Of a stretch of DNA of 64,000 nt, positions 21,501 through 30,727 are shown piece by piece (position 1 is the stretch's first letter; each line of letters starts with the position of its first letter). The position numbers and the translations under genes are program-made. The notes under the pieces are model-generated. The model made no database searches, was not told where the DNA came from, and worked only from the letters and a program-made list of their open reading frames with translations. This stretch comes from Bolinopsis microptera (taxonomy: Eukaryota > Ctenophora > Tentaculata > Lobata > Bolinopsidae): NCBI RefSeq assembly GCF_026151205.1, contig NC_087074.1, positions 9,829,226 through 9,893,225 on the forward strand, in the 5' to 3' direction.

Positions 21501-24500
21501 ATATTGCTCATATTTCGTATTTTTTATGACACTTTGTGCCTAGTTATAAAATACCATCATTATAGTCGACAGTGTAAACATGATGATCATTATGCTGAGG
21601 TGGATTCGGTCTCCTTTTCGACAGTATGCCACCATGTGGTGCCTAACCCTTGTCAACTCCACAGATCTGACAGACTGCATGACTGTCAGATATACTGACT
21701 GGGTGTCTAATAAAAACTGGGTGTCCAATAAAAACTGGGTGTCCAATAAAAAATCTCCGTAGCGCTCCTAAAGTCTAACTTATAAACCAGCTACAATGTA
21801 TGTTATACCCATTATAAGAGTTAACCCAGTAGATCTACCCTACGGCTGTTTAACTTTTGCACTTTTGAACGAATCTTTATAAAATTAGATCTGTCAAAGT
21901 AATGACTAGAGCGGTCTACCCGTTAAACACTAAAGTGCTCAGGCTCACCAGCTGCAGGAGAGAGAGGAAGAGTTTATTAAACCTCTGGGCTGGCTAAGCA
22001 GTATAGTGGTCAGAATAACTGCAACAGCGATGTGATATTTCCGTGAATATTATAGAAAACCAGAAAACTGATTTCTCACAGAATAATCACTGACGTTGTC
22101 ATGATTACCATTTCAAAGTGTGCGTCATGATGAGGATTGAGGAGCATAGTTTACCTTTTGAAAGTCTGCGTCATGATGGACAGTCTATCAAAGTTGTCGT
22201 TGTTGGAGCAGGATTTCTTGTTGAAGATGTTAGTTCGGGTCTGTTCGGTAGTCCAACCAGCCTCCATGGAGGTGTCCAGTTGCACTCCAGCTTCATCAAA
22301 CTCAACCTCTTCTGGCAGGCACTGAAATTACTGAGAATTAGTCAATTTGGTGTGGCCAGTGATTTTTTATCACTGCATTGAGATAAATAAAAGGTTATAA
22401 GCTTGTCTAGTCATTGAAAACTTATGATAATATGTACTAAACAACTTTATCAACCATATAGGTATTTATATATCGCTATATTGTTAGCAAAATACTCAGG
22501 CAATAAAAAGTTGGGAGCTGATAGCTGGTGATAGTTGTTTCATGTTATCGTAACAAGTAAATGTTGAGCATTTAAAGCATTTATACTTGTAGTCAAGTAT
22601 GAAATCGGACACAGTTTAAGAGTAATAGTATTGCAGATCGACCTAGGCAGTATTGCAGTATTCTTAACAGGTATTTAAAAGTGATAAAGATCGTAAATAA
22701 ATTTCGTGGATTTATTGTATTGCTCCCTTCATCAAAAAGATATTTGAGATCGTAAAAGTTCAATTTTACACAAATAATAATAATCTTAAAGGGTGTTGTA
22801 CTCTAGTCTCTACAACTACCTTTATATAACTGCGGTATTAAACCCCCCCCCCCCCCCCCCCCCCCCCCAATAAAACCAAGCAGAGTCAGAATCCCCAATA
22901 TAAGGATCAGCTAGATACACTCAATTTTAATTTGACGATCGCTTAGTTTTACCTCAAACTCGTGATAAAGACCGAGAGCGTGACCGAACTGATGCAGAAC
23001 TCGGCGTCTGAAGAGAACTGGGTGCGTGTCACGTGATATATTCAGGTACATCGTCGGTTTGTCGTCAGGGATATCTTCCGCATCCGTTCCTAAGATAGAC
23101 CCATCAGTGAAATATAGAATACATATTATTTTTCGCTTCAAGTTCAGACACAGGTCAACTTGGTCGTTTTAAAATAAATTATTCTAAAATTTGTAACTCG
23201 TTGCCATAATTTGAAGATTAAAATAGATTAAATAACTACATATAACTTTACGAACATACCGATAGCACACTGATTTCTGGAGCTGAACTTGATTCTGATC
23301 TGCGCATCCCGGTGGGCGTCTTGAGGAACATGCACCAGTTGTAGACCGGCATGATTCTCCCATTCTTTGGCTATATCCATAACCTGAAAATTTAAAGTTT
23401 ATAGATCTGGATTATATTCCGGTAAAACGTCTGCATAGCTCTTTAAATAATTGCCATGTTTTCGGATCTAATTATAGCCATTATGGAACACGGCAGACTG
23501 GTTCCATCAATCTAAATCAGCAAAACCCATTATTTATGGTAAAAGAAAAAATGTTTCTAGTTACCTTGCTTGCAAGTCCCCTGTCCTCTGTCAAGAACTT
23601 GACAAGAAGTTGAGGAAGCCTGTGCCAAGTCCTGTTGTGTTCGCACTTCACCCCGAAACGAGGTTTGGGATCTACTGTGTAACAGTAGTCGTCGAAGGCG
23701 AATGAGCCAGTCATGGCTGCATCAGGGATGTCACAGAGCTGGAGGAAATGGTTACATGATCAGTTTCAGTTGCATTTTATCCGTGGTAAAGGTACATTGT
23801 TTTTAAATTTCCATCTTAATAGAACTTCCAGGTTCAGCCAAAAAAGCCAAAAGTTTAACACCTGATCCTAAAATAACTGTCACCATTCTTTTTACCCTTA
23901 ATTATGGTTAGACTACATCAAACGGTTCTACAAACTCACGTAACTTAATTTACAGATCTATCAGTGATTTCCACGAAATACTTACATGCACAAGAGGTAT
24001 GGAGGCAACATGAGTCTCATCAGGAGACCTGATAATCTTGATAGCGGGGACGTGCTCCAAGTTAGCATCGTCAGCACTTCCGGTTATGTTGTAACTCTCT
24101 AAGCTGATGTCAAACTGCAGACACTTGGGCAGCTGGGGTCCGTCCGAGAAGAACTCGCTGGTATCCAGATACTGCGGAGATGAGAAATTCAGAGAGATTT
24201 ATTTGAGATCAGTCGGTAGAAACAGATCAAGTACATAGAAATAAAGAAGCAATCCACCCTTGGGTTCCGATAAACAGGATATCGTATTTAAGAACAAGAA
24301 CTCACAGCTTCCTGGTTGAGTAAATCTATTCTGAACTGAGATCCAGGCTTTGCTTTGATGGAGACAGGGTTGCAGAGCATGACACTTGGAGGATCACTGT
24401 TTACTTCGTGGTTGCAGATGATTTTGAAACTTGCGTTGTCGTCCCATCGCTCTTCAACGTTCTTCTGTAAGGAAGTTGTGAATTTAATAGGTAGTTTGCC

Positions 24501-25171
24501 CGTTGTGATCTTTGAGGTTGTGTTGGGTTAAAGTAAAGATGCCAAGAAGCGAAACACATTTTAATTTGTCCGTACTTTACTACTTTATGTGCAAAATCAT
24601 TAATTCTCAACTCAGTGTGAGCCATTCATGCCGCCATTCACAGTTGAGTTGTACCATTTATCTACTTAAACAGTTGCCCTTACATTAAGCCCCGACCTCA
24701 AATTAATCTCCTAACTTCCATCCAAAAATCAAGACAGGGTTATTCGAGTTGAAATAGCACACACGACATATGAACACAAAATACAGGATCATCGTCTGAT
24801 CGTCCATAGTCAGCTTCATACGACAGGTGACAAGTCAAATATTGTCGTTCAGTGTCTCGGATCAGCTCGAACTTCACCGATACGGAGAAACAGGACATAC
24901 ATTTTAGAATTTGTGACCTGACGTGTCTGCATATGTCGTTAGATCTTAACCATCATATGAATTGAAAACTACAAACCATTGCTCCGGTCATTTCCTCCCT
25001 GGGGTAGAAGTAAGTCCTGAGTACGACAGCCAGGTTGGTCTGACTCCTGTCCATTTGTCCGAAGACGGTGCAGTAGAAGTCCTTGGGTCGGTTACTCATG
25101 CTTCCAGTTCTACCCAGACTCAGGGTAGACCTAAGTCCGCCTCCTGTCTTACGGCGGGAGAGTGAGCTCAT
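7726..25171 (-). CDS. Pseudo-metalloprotease (metzincin-like) / tandem death-domain protein, about 37 exons
   Basis: Hand-joined exons give 5340 coding bases (1779 residues) with every intron phase consistent. In order: an N-terminal beta-rich region of unknown type (about 1-180); a ZnMc/astacin-like domain (about 181-430) with HQFGHALGLYH at 312-322; an acidic stretch; a long charged, disordered linker with a seven-residue repeat (about 1266-1348); death domain 1 (about 1565-1650); a basic PTKKKRK stretch; and death domain 2 (about 1684-1765). There is no signal peptide, so the protein is probably cytosolic or nuclear. Death domains build oligomeric signalling platforms in apoptosis and innate immunity; a scaffold or sensor role here is inference. 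The protease motif has Q where the catalytic E should be. I recognise no family with this whole architecture. The ATG at 25171 is the first in frame, but an upstream 5' exon cannot be excluded. Confidence 0.8.
8197..8272. repeat. 9-bp tandem repeat (GAGTCGGTC)n in an intron
   Basis: About eight copies of GAGTCGGTC, some with GAGTAGGTC. It lies in the intron between the two exons flanking death domain 2 (8152-8418). Confidence 0.85.
11331..11359. repeat. (ATGAA)n microsatellite
   Basis: Around six pentamer units within the intron 11 kb region of the death-domain gene. Confidence 0.85.
11497..11745 (-). repeat. Coding minisatellite: 21-bp repeat inside exon 25
   Basis: A 21-bp unit (GTACATCTGCCGCCCAATCCC on the minus strand) repeats about seven times, followed upstream by degenerate relatives. 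Several reading frames stay open across it on both strands. The frame that joins the neighbouring phase-1 exons reads TSAAQSR per unit, preceded by SAAQSQSRASAADHS. Exon edges are AG before TTGTTAGC at 11745 and a GTACAAG donor at 11496. The length is 249 bp, a multiple of three, as expected for a phase-1/phase-1 exon. Copy number could vary between alleles without shifting frame. Confidence 0.75.
17484..17550. repeat. 20-bp tandem repeat upstream of the nested genes
   Basis: Three copies of GTATGAATATTTCTTGTTAT with minor changes, in the large intron just left of the nested gene at 17765. Confidence 0.8.
17722..17729 (+). promoter_or_regulatory. TATA box of nested gene 1
   Basis: TTTATACA lies about 40 bases before the ATG at 17765. 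It is the only TATA-like string close to this intronless gene on the plus strand. Confidence 0.45.
17765..18520 (+). CDS. Nested secreted Cys-rich protein, paralogue 1
   Basis: A single-exon gene of 251 residues lying wholly inside an intron of the death-domain gene, on the opposite strand. The start MMFVLYAAAISAASLILG is a typical signal peptide. I chose the first ATG of the ATG-ATG pair; the frame also opens one codon earlier with GTG. The mature part is helical and charged with nine cysteines. It has a REKRQ site matching the furin consensus R-x-K/R-R about 45 residues before the end, and closes with KYWCCLIEIL. The paralogue at 18990 keeps the same layout: YLxTGDKxWYKxIKEP, the cysteines, the dibasic site and YWCCLIEI. 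I do not recognise the family. A secreted toxin, hormone-like precursor or immune effector are all open. Confidence 0.85.
   Translation: MMFVLYAAAISAASLILGDDSEHITHILQPKLTKREGDKPKLHLKFAKILIKTYLRTGDKTWYKRIKEPALKHLVHTAVLALCYNDKPFDGDDLQTLVKEFLLVARTSLARKSKNWGVVFKRCFKDAVLSGILEQALCEGVNPLAHSGMLVNFLDRMCPVEIPYSNPTELLWKLACYILPMINEENEFGKMVLSSLSDRFCGKDREKRQYSVKSLIFMMDNAICEDQDRARHKGVTKFFVKYWCCLIEILN
18896..18901 (+). promoter_or_regulatory. TATA box of nested gene 2
   Basis: TATAAA in the context GGTGTATAAAGC, 89 bases before the ATG at 18990. This separate promoter suggests the two nested genes are transcribed independently. Confidence 0.55.
18990..19754 (+). CDS. Nested secreted Cys-rich protein, paralogue 2
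   Basis: A single-exon gene of 254 residues, 470 bases downstream of its paralogue in the same intron. The N-terminus MRLLVRASVVILSTTIIAS is a likely signal peptide. The body matches paralogue 1 along its length: YLCTGDKQWYKKIKEP against YLRTGDKTWYKRIKEP, CFHEALVSGFIRQSIC against CFKDAVLSGILEQALC, a RKKRQ cleavage motif against REKRQ, and EYWCCLIEI near the C-terminus. The N-terminal thirds diverge most. All nine cysteines of paralogue 1 are kept and one extra occurs in YLCTG. The pair looks like an old tandem duplication under constraint on structure. Function unknown. Confidence 0.85.
   Translation: MRLLVRASVVILSTTIIASIFNNIDEILQRSVSGRSVNEDYDLEFLKTSLRAYLCTGDKQWYKKIKEPFLRHMMHVSIEGMCNKTKRLSEETLKIFIHDLLSALRGSSSAIADTKMKKCFHEALVSGFIRQSICEENDTPLSKDGYLGNFLNMICPYYSKNHDPQELLKTGFCIVTSAFTGENSLSDLFRRILRQLACAEMRKKRQFDLISMIHTMEVAMCREEGIKSRIGGSDVLFVEYWCCLIEIVKSERGV
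21699..21751. repeat. 19-bp tandem repeat, three copies
   Basis: GGGTGTC(T/C)AATAAAAACT repeats three times in the intron between exons 7 and 8 of the death-domain gene. Confidence 0.8.
22843..22868. repeat. 26-base poly-C tract
   Basis: An uninterrupted run of C in the intron between exons 6 and 7. The exact length in an assembly is unreliable. Confidence 0.8.
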
Positions 25172-26986
25172 GTCTGCTGAACGAGAAGTAGAACTTCGTT
25201 ACACTGTCACTTTTACAACTTAAATATTAAAATCAATGGACAATGGGTGTATTTTAACTGCTTTTAGAATTATTTTGACCATTTTTGGGAGTACTTTTAC
25301 CAGACTGTACTCAAAAGGTGAGTTAATGAGAAATGAAGACAGTCAGATAACAACAACCTAAGTATATGCACTTAGGTTGTACTTATATATTACACTGTGG
25401 CACGTTCAGAGGAGCAACGAATTAAAAAGTAATCGACGAAATCTGTAACAAGGACAGAATTATGTGCAAGCTAAAACTAAGTGTTATCACATGCAGGCGC
25501 CATAGAAACCATCTCAACGCAGGACAACGTCTTGAATGCGCTTCAAGTGTTCCTTGTTAGACGTTTGTTAATTATTTGCAGGCGTTTTTCACGTGACATA
25601 TTGCTTGTGATTATGTGGTGAGTAGTGATTGCAGCTGCTCAGCCGCCGTGGTGGAAGTGTCTGACGAACTGATGAGCTTATTGGACCAGATTCAACTGTT
25701 GGAGCACACTTCTCAGATCTCTGGTTGAACTAATAGCTCAATGGCATGTACTACGCTGTGCTTTTGATAAAATGCACATGGAGATGGGATATTTCTTTTC
25801 ATTACATCTTACATCTTATGCTAGCTCCAAAATATACTCCCAAGTTCTTCAGAACATAGTCTCAACCAACGCTATTGGATATGGACGAGATCATTCGTCC
25901 ACAGTCATGACATTTCTACATGTACTATTGGGAGATACAGCCCTGCGACATTGACTAAAGTTACTCGGCAGCATTACCCACCTCATTACGAGCCCTAATC
26001 CCTCTCCTAGGCTCGCTAATACCCCTCCCTAACTCTCACAACCACCTCCATCCTCTCCAACTACAATACCCTGAGCCTCACTCCCGGAAGTGACCCGCGC
26101 CTCTAATCCCCGCTGATTTTCCCGACTTATCCCCCAGCTCTCAGAGCTGCAGTAATAACAAGTGGGCACGTCCCGCCTGTTAACCCCTTACTTTGGATAC
26201 TTTTTCACTTAGTTGCCAACTAGGAAGTAGGGCAGAGGAGGGGAGTCCAATCGCGTGCGGATCGTATGGCTGGCTGTAACCTTAATCATTACCTTACTTT
26301 CCTTTCTCTAAGTATAGTCGGTAAACTGGGCTGTTTATTTTTACGTGATCAGACCGCAAACAGTGGAGTTTCCTCCTCAGCAGCACTCCGTGACCTGCTC
26401 TGACCACTGATTATCAGAAAATAGGAGGTCCGTTAATCTGGTAATCTGTCAGGTCAAAACTCTGCGGGTAGAGATACTGGTTAGATTAACAGGGGGTGAA
26501 AGAACAGGAAATTGCCATGGAAAGCTAGTATGTTTATAGCACGCTCACCAGATAAATGGTTATTAGATACCCACAAGTTAAGATTAATTCTGTAGATATC
26601 AACCATCCCTGACCACTGATCTCGGAACTTTTAATCCTGAAACTATGAAATTGAGTGGTCCAATAATTCTGTGACGATGGTTGCGATCTAATTGAGAAGA
26701 TAATATTGATAATCTACAGGAAAAACCACCAGAATTAAGAACAGACAGTAGATTACAGGACCGGTTCTTGTAAAAATGATATAAAAAGCCTAGTTAATTT
26801 ATCTCGTAAAAAGGCAGGGATTATAATTACGTTATTTTCATATTTTCAAGAATAAAGCTGAAGTATGGTTTCAAGAGTGTTACCCCAATCTTAGATTAGG
26901 TATTTTATGGAGTTAAAGCGCTCAGGTGAGTAATGAGTATAACTATAAGTATAAGCATTATCTGCAAAGGTGTTATGGTTATATCG
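25172..26986. other. Intergenic, upstream of the death-domain gene
   Basis: Non-coding sequence that should hold the promoter of the minus-strand gene starting at 25171. I see no clear TATA box, RNA gene or repeat. Confidence 0.4.
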
Positions 26987-28402
26987 TTTATGGACACGTT
27001 CATTGAAGTTTGAGGATATTGGTAAATTTAAAAATTAGCTAATACAGGCACTTGGTTATTGGGAAATGAGGTAAATTTTGTCACATTATATGAAATTTTC
27101 AATTTTGGGCGAATTGCCGGAATCATTTATATCTTACTTTAGTTTAAAAGGCGGGAAAACTCTATTATATAAGGAAGATAGAGTTGATTTAAGTTGAGGG
27201 TAGTTGATGCGAACATTGTCACAAGAATGATACGAAATCGTAAATAGGTCAACATTAAATTTCGAAAAATGAGAACCATATCTCGTATCGATTATAATTC
27301 AATATTCTTCCAGAAATGATTGGTAGGTTATTATTCAGCAAATTGGAACTCAAGTTTAACAATGTTGAGGTTAATTTTGCTTAGTTACCGAAATGTGACA
27401 AAATTCACTTTTCCTGCCCAAACAATAAAATTTCATTGTGACTGCAAAATTGGCGCGATGAGTTTCTATATTTCCTGTATAAATCAATTCAAACTATAAT
27501 AAGAACAGTTGATGTGAAAGAAAATGTATCTAACTTTTACAATAACTTATGTGACGAAATTTACATTTCTTGCCCCTGCCCCCGATTTTGAAGAATCATA
27601 CCTCGATTAGAATATAACGATCCCTTACCATCATACCTATGTCGATAAACTAGTTATTTTGCCAACAAGGAGCAATTAATAGAGTTTTAATATGTTTTCG
27701 ACAAAATTGACATATTTTAAACATGTTGAGATGTTTTAATTGTGTCAATGTTAACAAATTAATGTGACCGGTGCGTGGTTGCAATAAAGTTGATTGATCC
27801 ATACTACGTAATTATATAATATGGTGTTTAAGCTGGTATACCAATATTTGCTCAATTTTAAACACGTTCATGAGATATCATACAAATATATTATGTGACC
27901 AAGTTTACCTATTTGAGCCTCATGTGTTTTTATTTGCTTATAATGATGTATTCTAACAATTCTCAACACATTCAGGTCAAAAATAATGCTAGATTATTCG
28001 GCATTCCTTATCAGGGTGTCATAAACATCCCTCGTATACATTTCTTAAATGTGTGACGGAATTGACGAGATGGTACCTTTTAACGAAAAAAGTCGCTAAA
28101 TATGTAGATAATTGTCATATGGAACTATCCTATGAACTGGAAATTCGAAATTTGGTCAAACACGACAGCAGGATTTTTATAGTGTGACAATGTTGGCATC
28201 TCACTGCCGGCCGAATTTAACCGATATCTTATCATCTGATAATGATATCGTTATGTGACAAAAATTTACCTAGAGGATGAGACGATTGTCCTAACTATGG
28301 AGGATTTACATCTCATAGTGTGACAAATTTTACCTCATCGTGCCATTTAATAGGCCCACTAATATTTGCCAATATCCTCAAGCTTCAATGAGCGTGTCCA
28401 TA
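26987..28402. mobile_element. Inverted-repeat element with an internal TGTGAC motif array
   Basis: The left end (TTTATGGACACGTTCATTGA... through GAGGTAAATTTTGTCACA near 27085) is matched in reverse complement by the right end (TGTGACAAATTTTACCTC near 28314 through TCAATGAGCGTGTCCATA), giving imperfect terminal inverted repeats of about 100 bp. TATATCG lies at both outer edges (26980-26986 and 28403-28409), a possible 7-bp target duplication. Between them, TGTGAC followed by a variant of AAATTTAC recurs about ten times at irregular 60-170 bp spacing. No coding frame is present, so it would be a non-autonomous DNA element. Confidence 0.55.
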
Positions 28403-28409
28403 TATATCG

Positions 28410-30559
28410 AAGAGTCGGGGATCACAACGTCGTAAGATACCTTGTCTTTTACCGGCAAAAATACCGCAAATGTCGTCGATCCAGGTCAATGGTGGCTCTT
28501 TAAGTTGATCTCACCTCTTAATGAATATAATTTAATAGCAGCGTTAAATAGGATTATCATAGATTAAGCTGTTCTAACTTCCTCAAATAACAGTTTAGAT
28601 CAAGGTGAACCATTGCGTCCAATCATAGCGTTTGGTAAGATAGATAAGAGCCAGAGGGTGACGGCGAATAAGGTTTAGAAGCATGAATTTGTCAAACTTC
28701 TAATAGAGCTTCTGATTTTCTAGTATAAATCGTAATGAAAAACATGTGCCACAACCCCGGCCCAGCACGAAAATAATGCCTCAATTTTCAACAGCTGATC
28801 AGGGTCTAATGAATTGGTTCTCATTTAGTGCATGATCTGATGATGAAGTTTGGGTGTGATTTGAGGTGAAACTGTTAGGTGTATGCATATTCTGATTGCG
28901 AAGTTCACCTATATTGAGGTGTTATTATTGCTCACCCAAATTGTAAGGCGAACAAAAGTCATATCCAATAAATCCATACATGGAAATTGGAAAATCGAAA
29001 ATTAATAATTTGATACCATCTGAAATGAAGTGCACTGTGGAGCTTAATGTCAAGGTGAAAAGTCTTTTAAAAAAACACTATATTCAGCCCATTATTCTGA
29101 CGATTTCTTCCAACACTTCTCTCCACTATCTCATGACATGCTCACTACAGTTCCTCCCACCCTACCGTACCAGGAACTGAACCTGCCTAGTGCTATCAGG
29201 GGTGCGGCAACCCAACATGCAACTTTACCCTGCCGGTTCCTGGGACCTGACCTCTCAACTTCTCTCCGGCTCTCAAGTGTCACCATCACCTCACTCCTTC
29301 ACGTCACCAGGTACTGGATCTTAACCAGGAAGTGTGGACCAATTAGCGCTAACAAGGTCAACTATAGCAGCTTCATTAGAATACTGAAACATAATCCCAG
29401 ACTGCATGAGGGGTATTTGTACCGTTATCGCTCTATTCAATCAGAACTTTTTAATTGTAGATATTGTTCATGTTGATGCGCCATCAAAATGGATGTTTTG
29501 AGACTGTGTGATTTTGATTTCTCGCCTAAATATTTGGAGGCTGATAGCTCACGGCTGCTTTTCAAGGATCAACCTCGATCAGACATCATTTATTGAAGTA
29601 CTTAAATTTGCTCTGACCTGTTAAACTTGAGACCTCACCAAATTACTGGATGTCCAAGAGATTTCGTTAAAAGATTATATGACCGTTTAGGCTTAAATGC
29701 TTCCAGCGCTAGCTACTTTAATTATATGCCCCCGCTGGTAAACAACTGATATAATAACGTCGTAACGCGGTCTGAATTCAGGATATATCGTGGTAGCTGA
29801 TCCGAGATGGCGAGCTGACCATCGACGTCCGCGGTCCAGCCATTTCATTACTCGATTTTTAGAGCACCACGCAAGTCAGACCGATATGAGTTAAAGCGAT
29901 CGTCTGAACCGACAGGCTAGAATCCTCGAATGCTTATAGTTAGTGCTGTGATGATTGTAGTGGGCTGAAATATGTACGGAATGTTTGATTGCGTCGACTT
30001 CCTGGAGTCAAACTACGCACGTCCTTGTTAGGGACTTTTCGTGACCGACGAGCGATTAAAATCGTTATCTTCTCCCTTTTGTTCAGCCGAGGCCAGTGAA
30101 CGCTAAGTTGTTTACAAATGAAGGGAAACTCGGCAATTAATCCGCTCTAAAGGCAGCCGGCTTGGCGGGCGGCGCCAAATTGACCGCTTGCCGGACAAAA
30201 GTGTTGTTGTAATCAGGTGGGAGGTTGCTCCCCGCGAGAGATAATGCTTGTTGTTCACTCTAATTTTCATAGACTTCCCTGTTTAATGTCTACTCTTTAG
30301 TCAGTTCAATACACTAAGGTACAAGAATCAATACCAAATGTGTAATCATGAAACTCAGTAATCGTTTTCGAGGCCTAAAATTTATCTTTATTGTTCACTC
30401 TAAATCTGAGTTCCGGCTGCACTGCAGTCTCCGACATCCGACTTATTGTCCGGGCAAACAAAACATATGCTAATTAGTGTTTACTGATTAGTTAGCTGCG
30501 AGCAGTTAGCGCAGATCCGGCCGGTAAGAGTAAGCACCTCGCTATTGTAGCGGGGCAGT
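28410..30559. other. Intergenic, upstream of the T-box gene
   Basis: No gene supported. GC rises toward the right end as the T-box promoter is approached. Frames near 29000-29470 have no recognisable content. Confidence 0.4.
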
Positions 30560-30589
30560 CACGTGATCACGCACATGCTCGTGACGTCA
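30560..30589 (+). promoter_or_regulatory. E-box and CRE in the T-box promoter region
   Basis: CACGTG at 30560-30565 and a perfect CRE palindrome, TGACGTCA, at 30582-30589, followed by GC-rich sequence (CCTCGCGCCGCGCGC). They lie about 140-170 bases before the T-box start codon and fit a TATA-less developmental promoter. Use of these sites is inference. Confidence 0.5.
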
Positions 30590-30727
30590 CGTCAGCTCAA
30601 GGGAGCAACCTCTCCTCGCGCCGCGCGCTTTTCACAATCTCATTATCGAGATATTCTCCCCTTCTTGCGTCCGTTGTAACAGCTTGCTATTTGTTTAGGC
30701 TAACGTTTATTGAAAGTTTATGACACC

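Larger units (their letters stand above)
20910..25171 (-). other. Exons 1-8 of the death-domain gene: N-terminal region and metzincin-like domain
   Basis: Exons: 24977-25171, 24306-24464, 23986-24171, 23565-23738, 23260-23383, 22953-23089, 22155-22321 and 20910-21097. Exon 4 carries RTWHRLPQLLVKFL, and exon 5 carries KEWENHAGLQLVHV followed by AQIRIKF, the usual upper-domain pattern of ZnMc proteases. Exon 6 ends with the zinc-site helix. Exon 7 has NFDRLSIM, matching the Met-turn of astacins (Y-D-Y-x-SIM). Exon 8 has LSVDDKTLVKALYP, like the 'S-x-x-D...LY' end of such domains, then an Asp/Glu run. Zinc ligands H312, H316 and H322 are kept. The strand-rich N-terminus (KDFYCTVFGQMDRSQTN...) is unassigned. 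Confidence 0.8.

Noticed and set aside
25772-25954. 60-residue plus-strand frame in the intergenic region
   Set aside because: Short, no domain, no promoter or splice context.
29138-29476. 112-residue plus-strand frame
   Set aside because: No motif or conserved-looking composition, and it lies in a region with no other coding signal.
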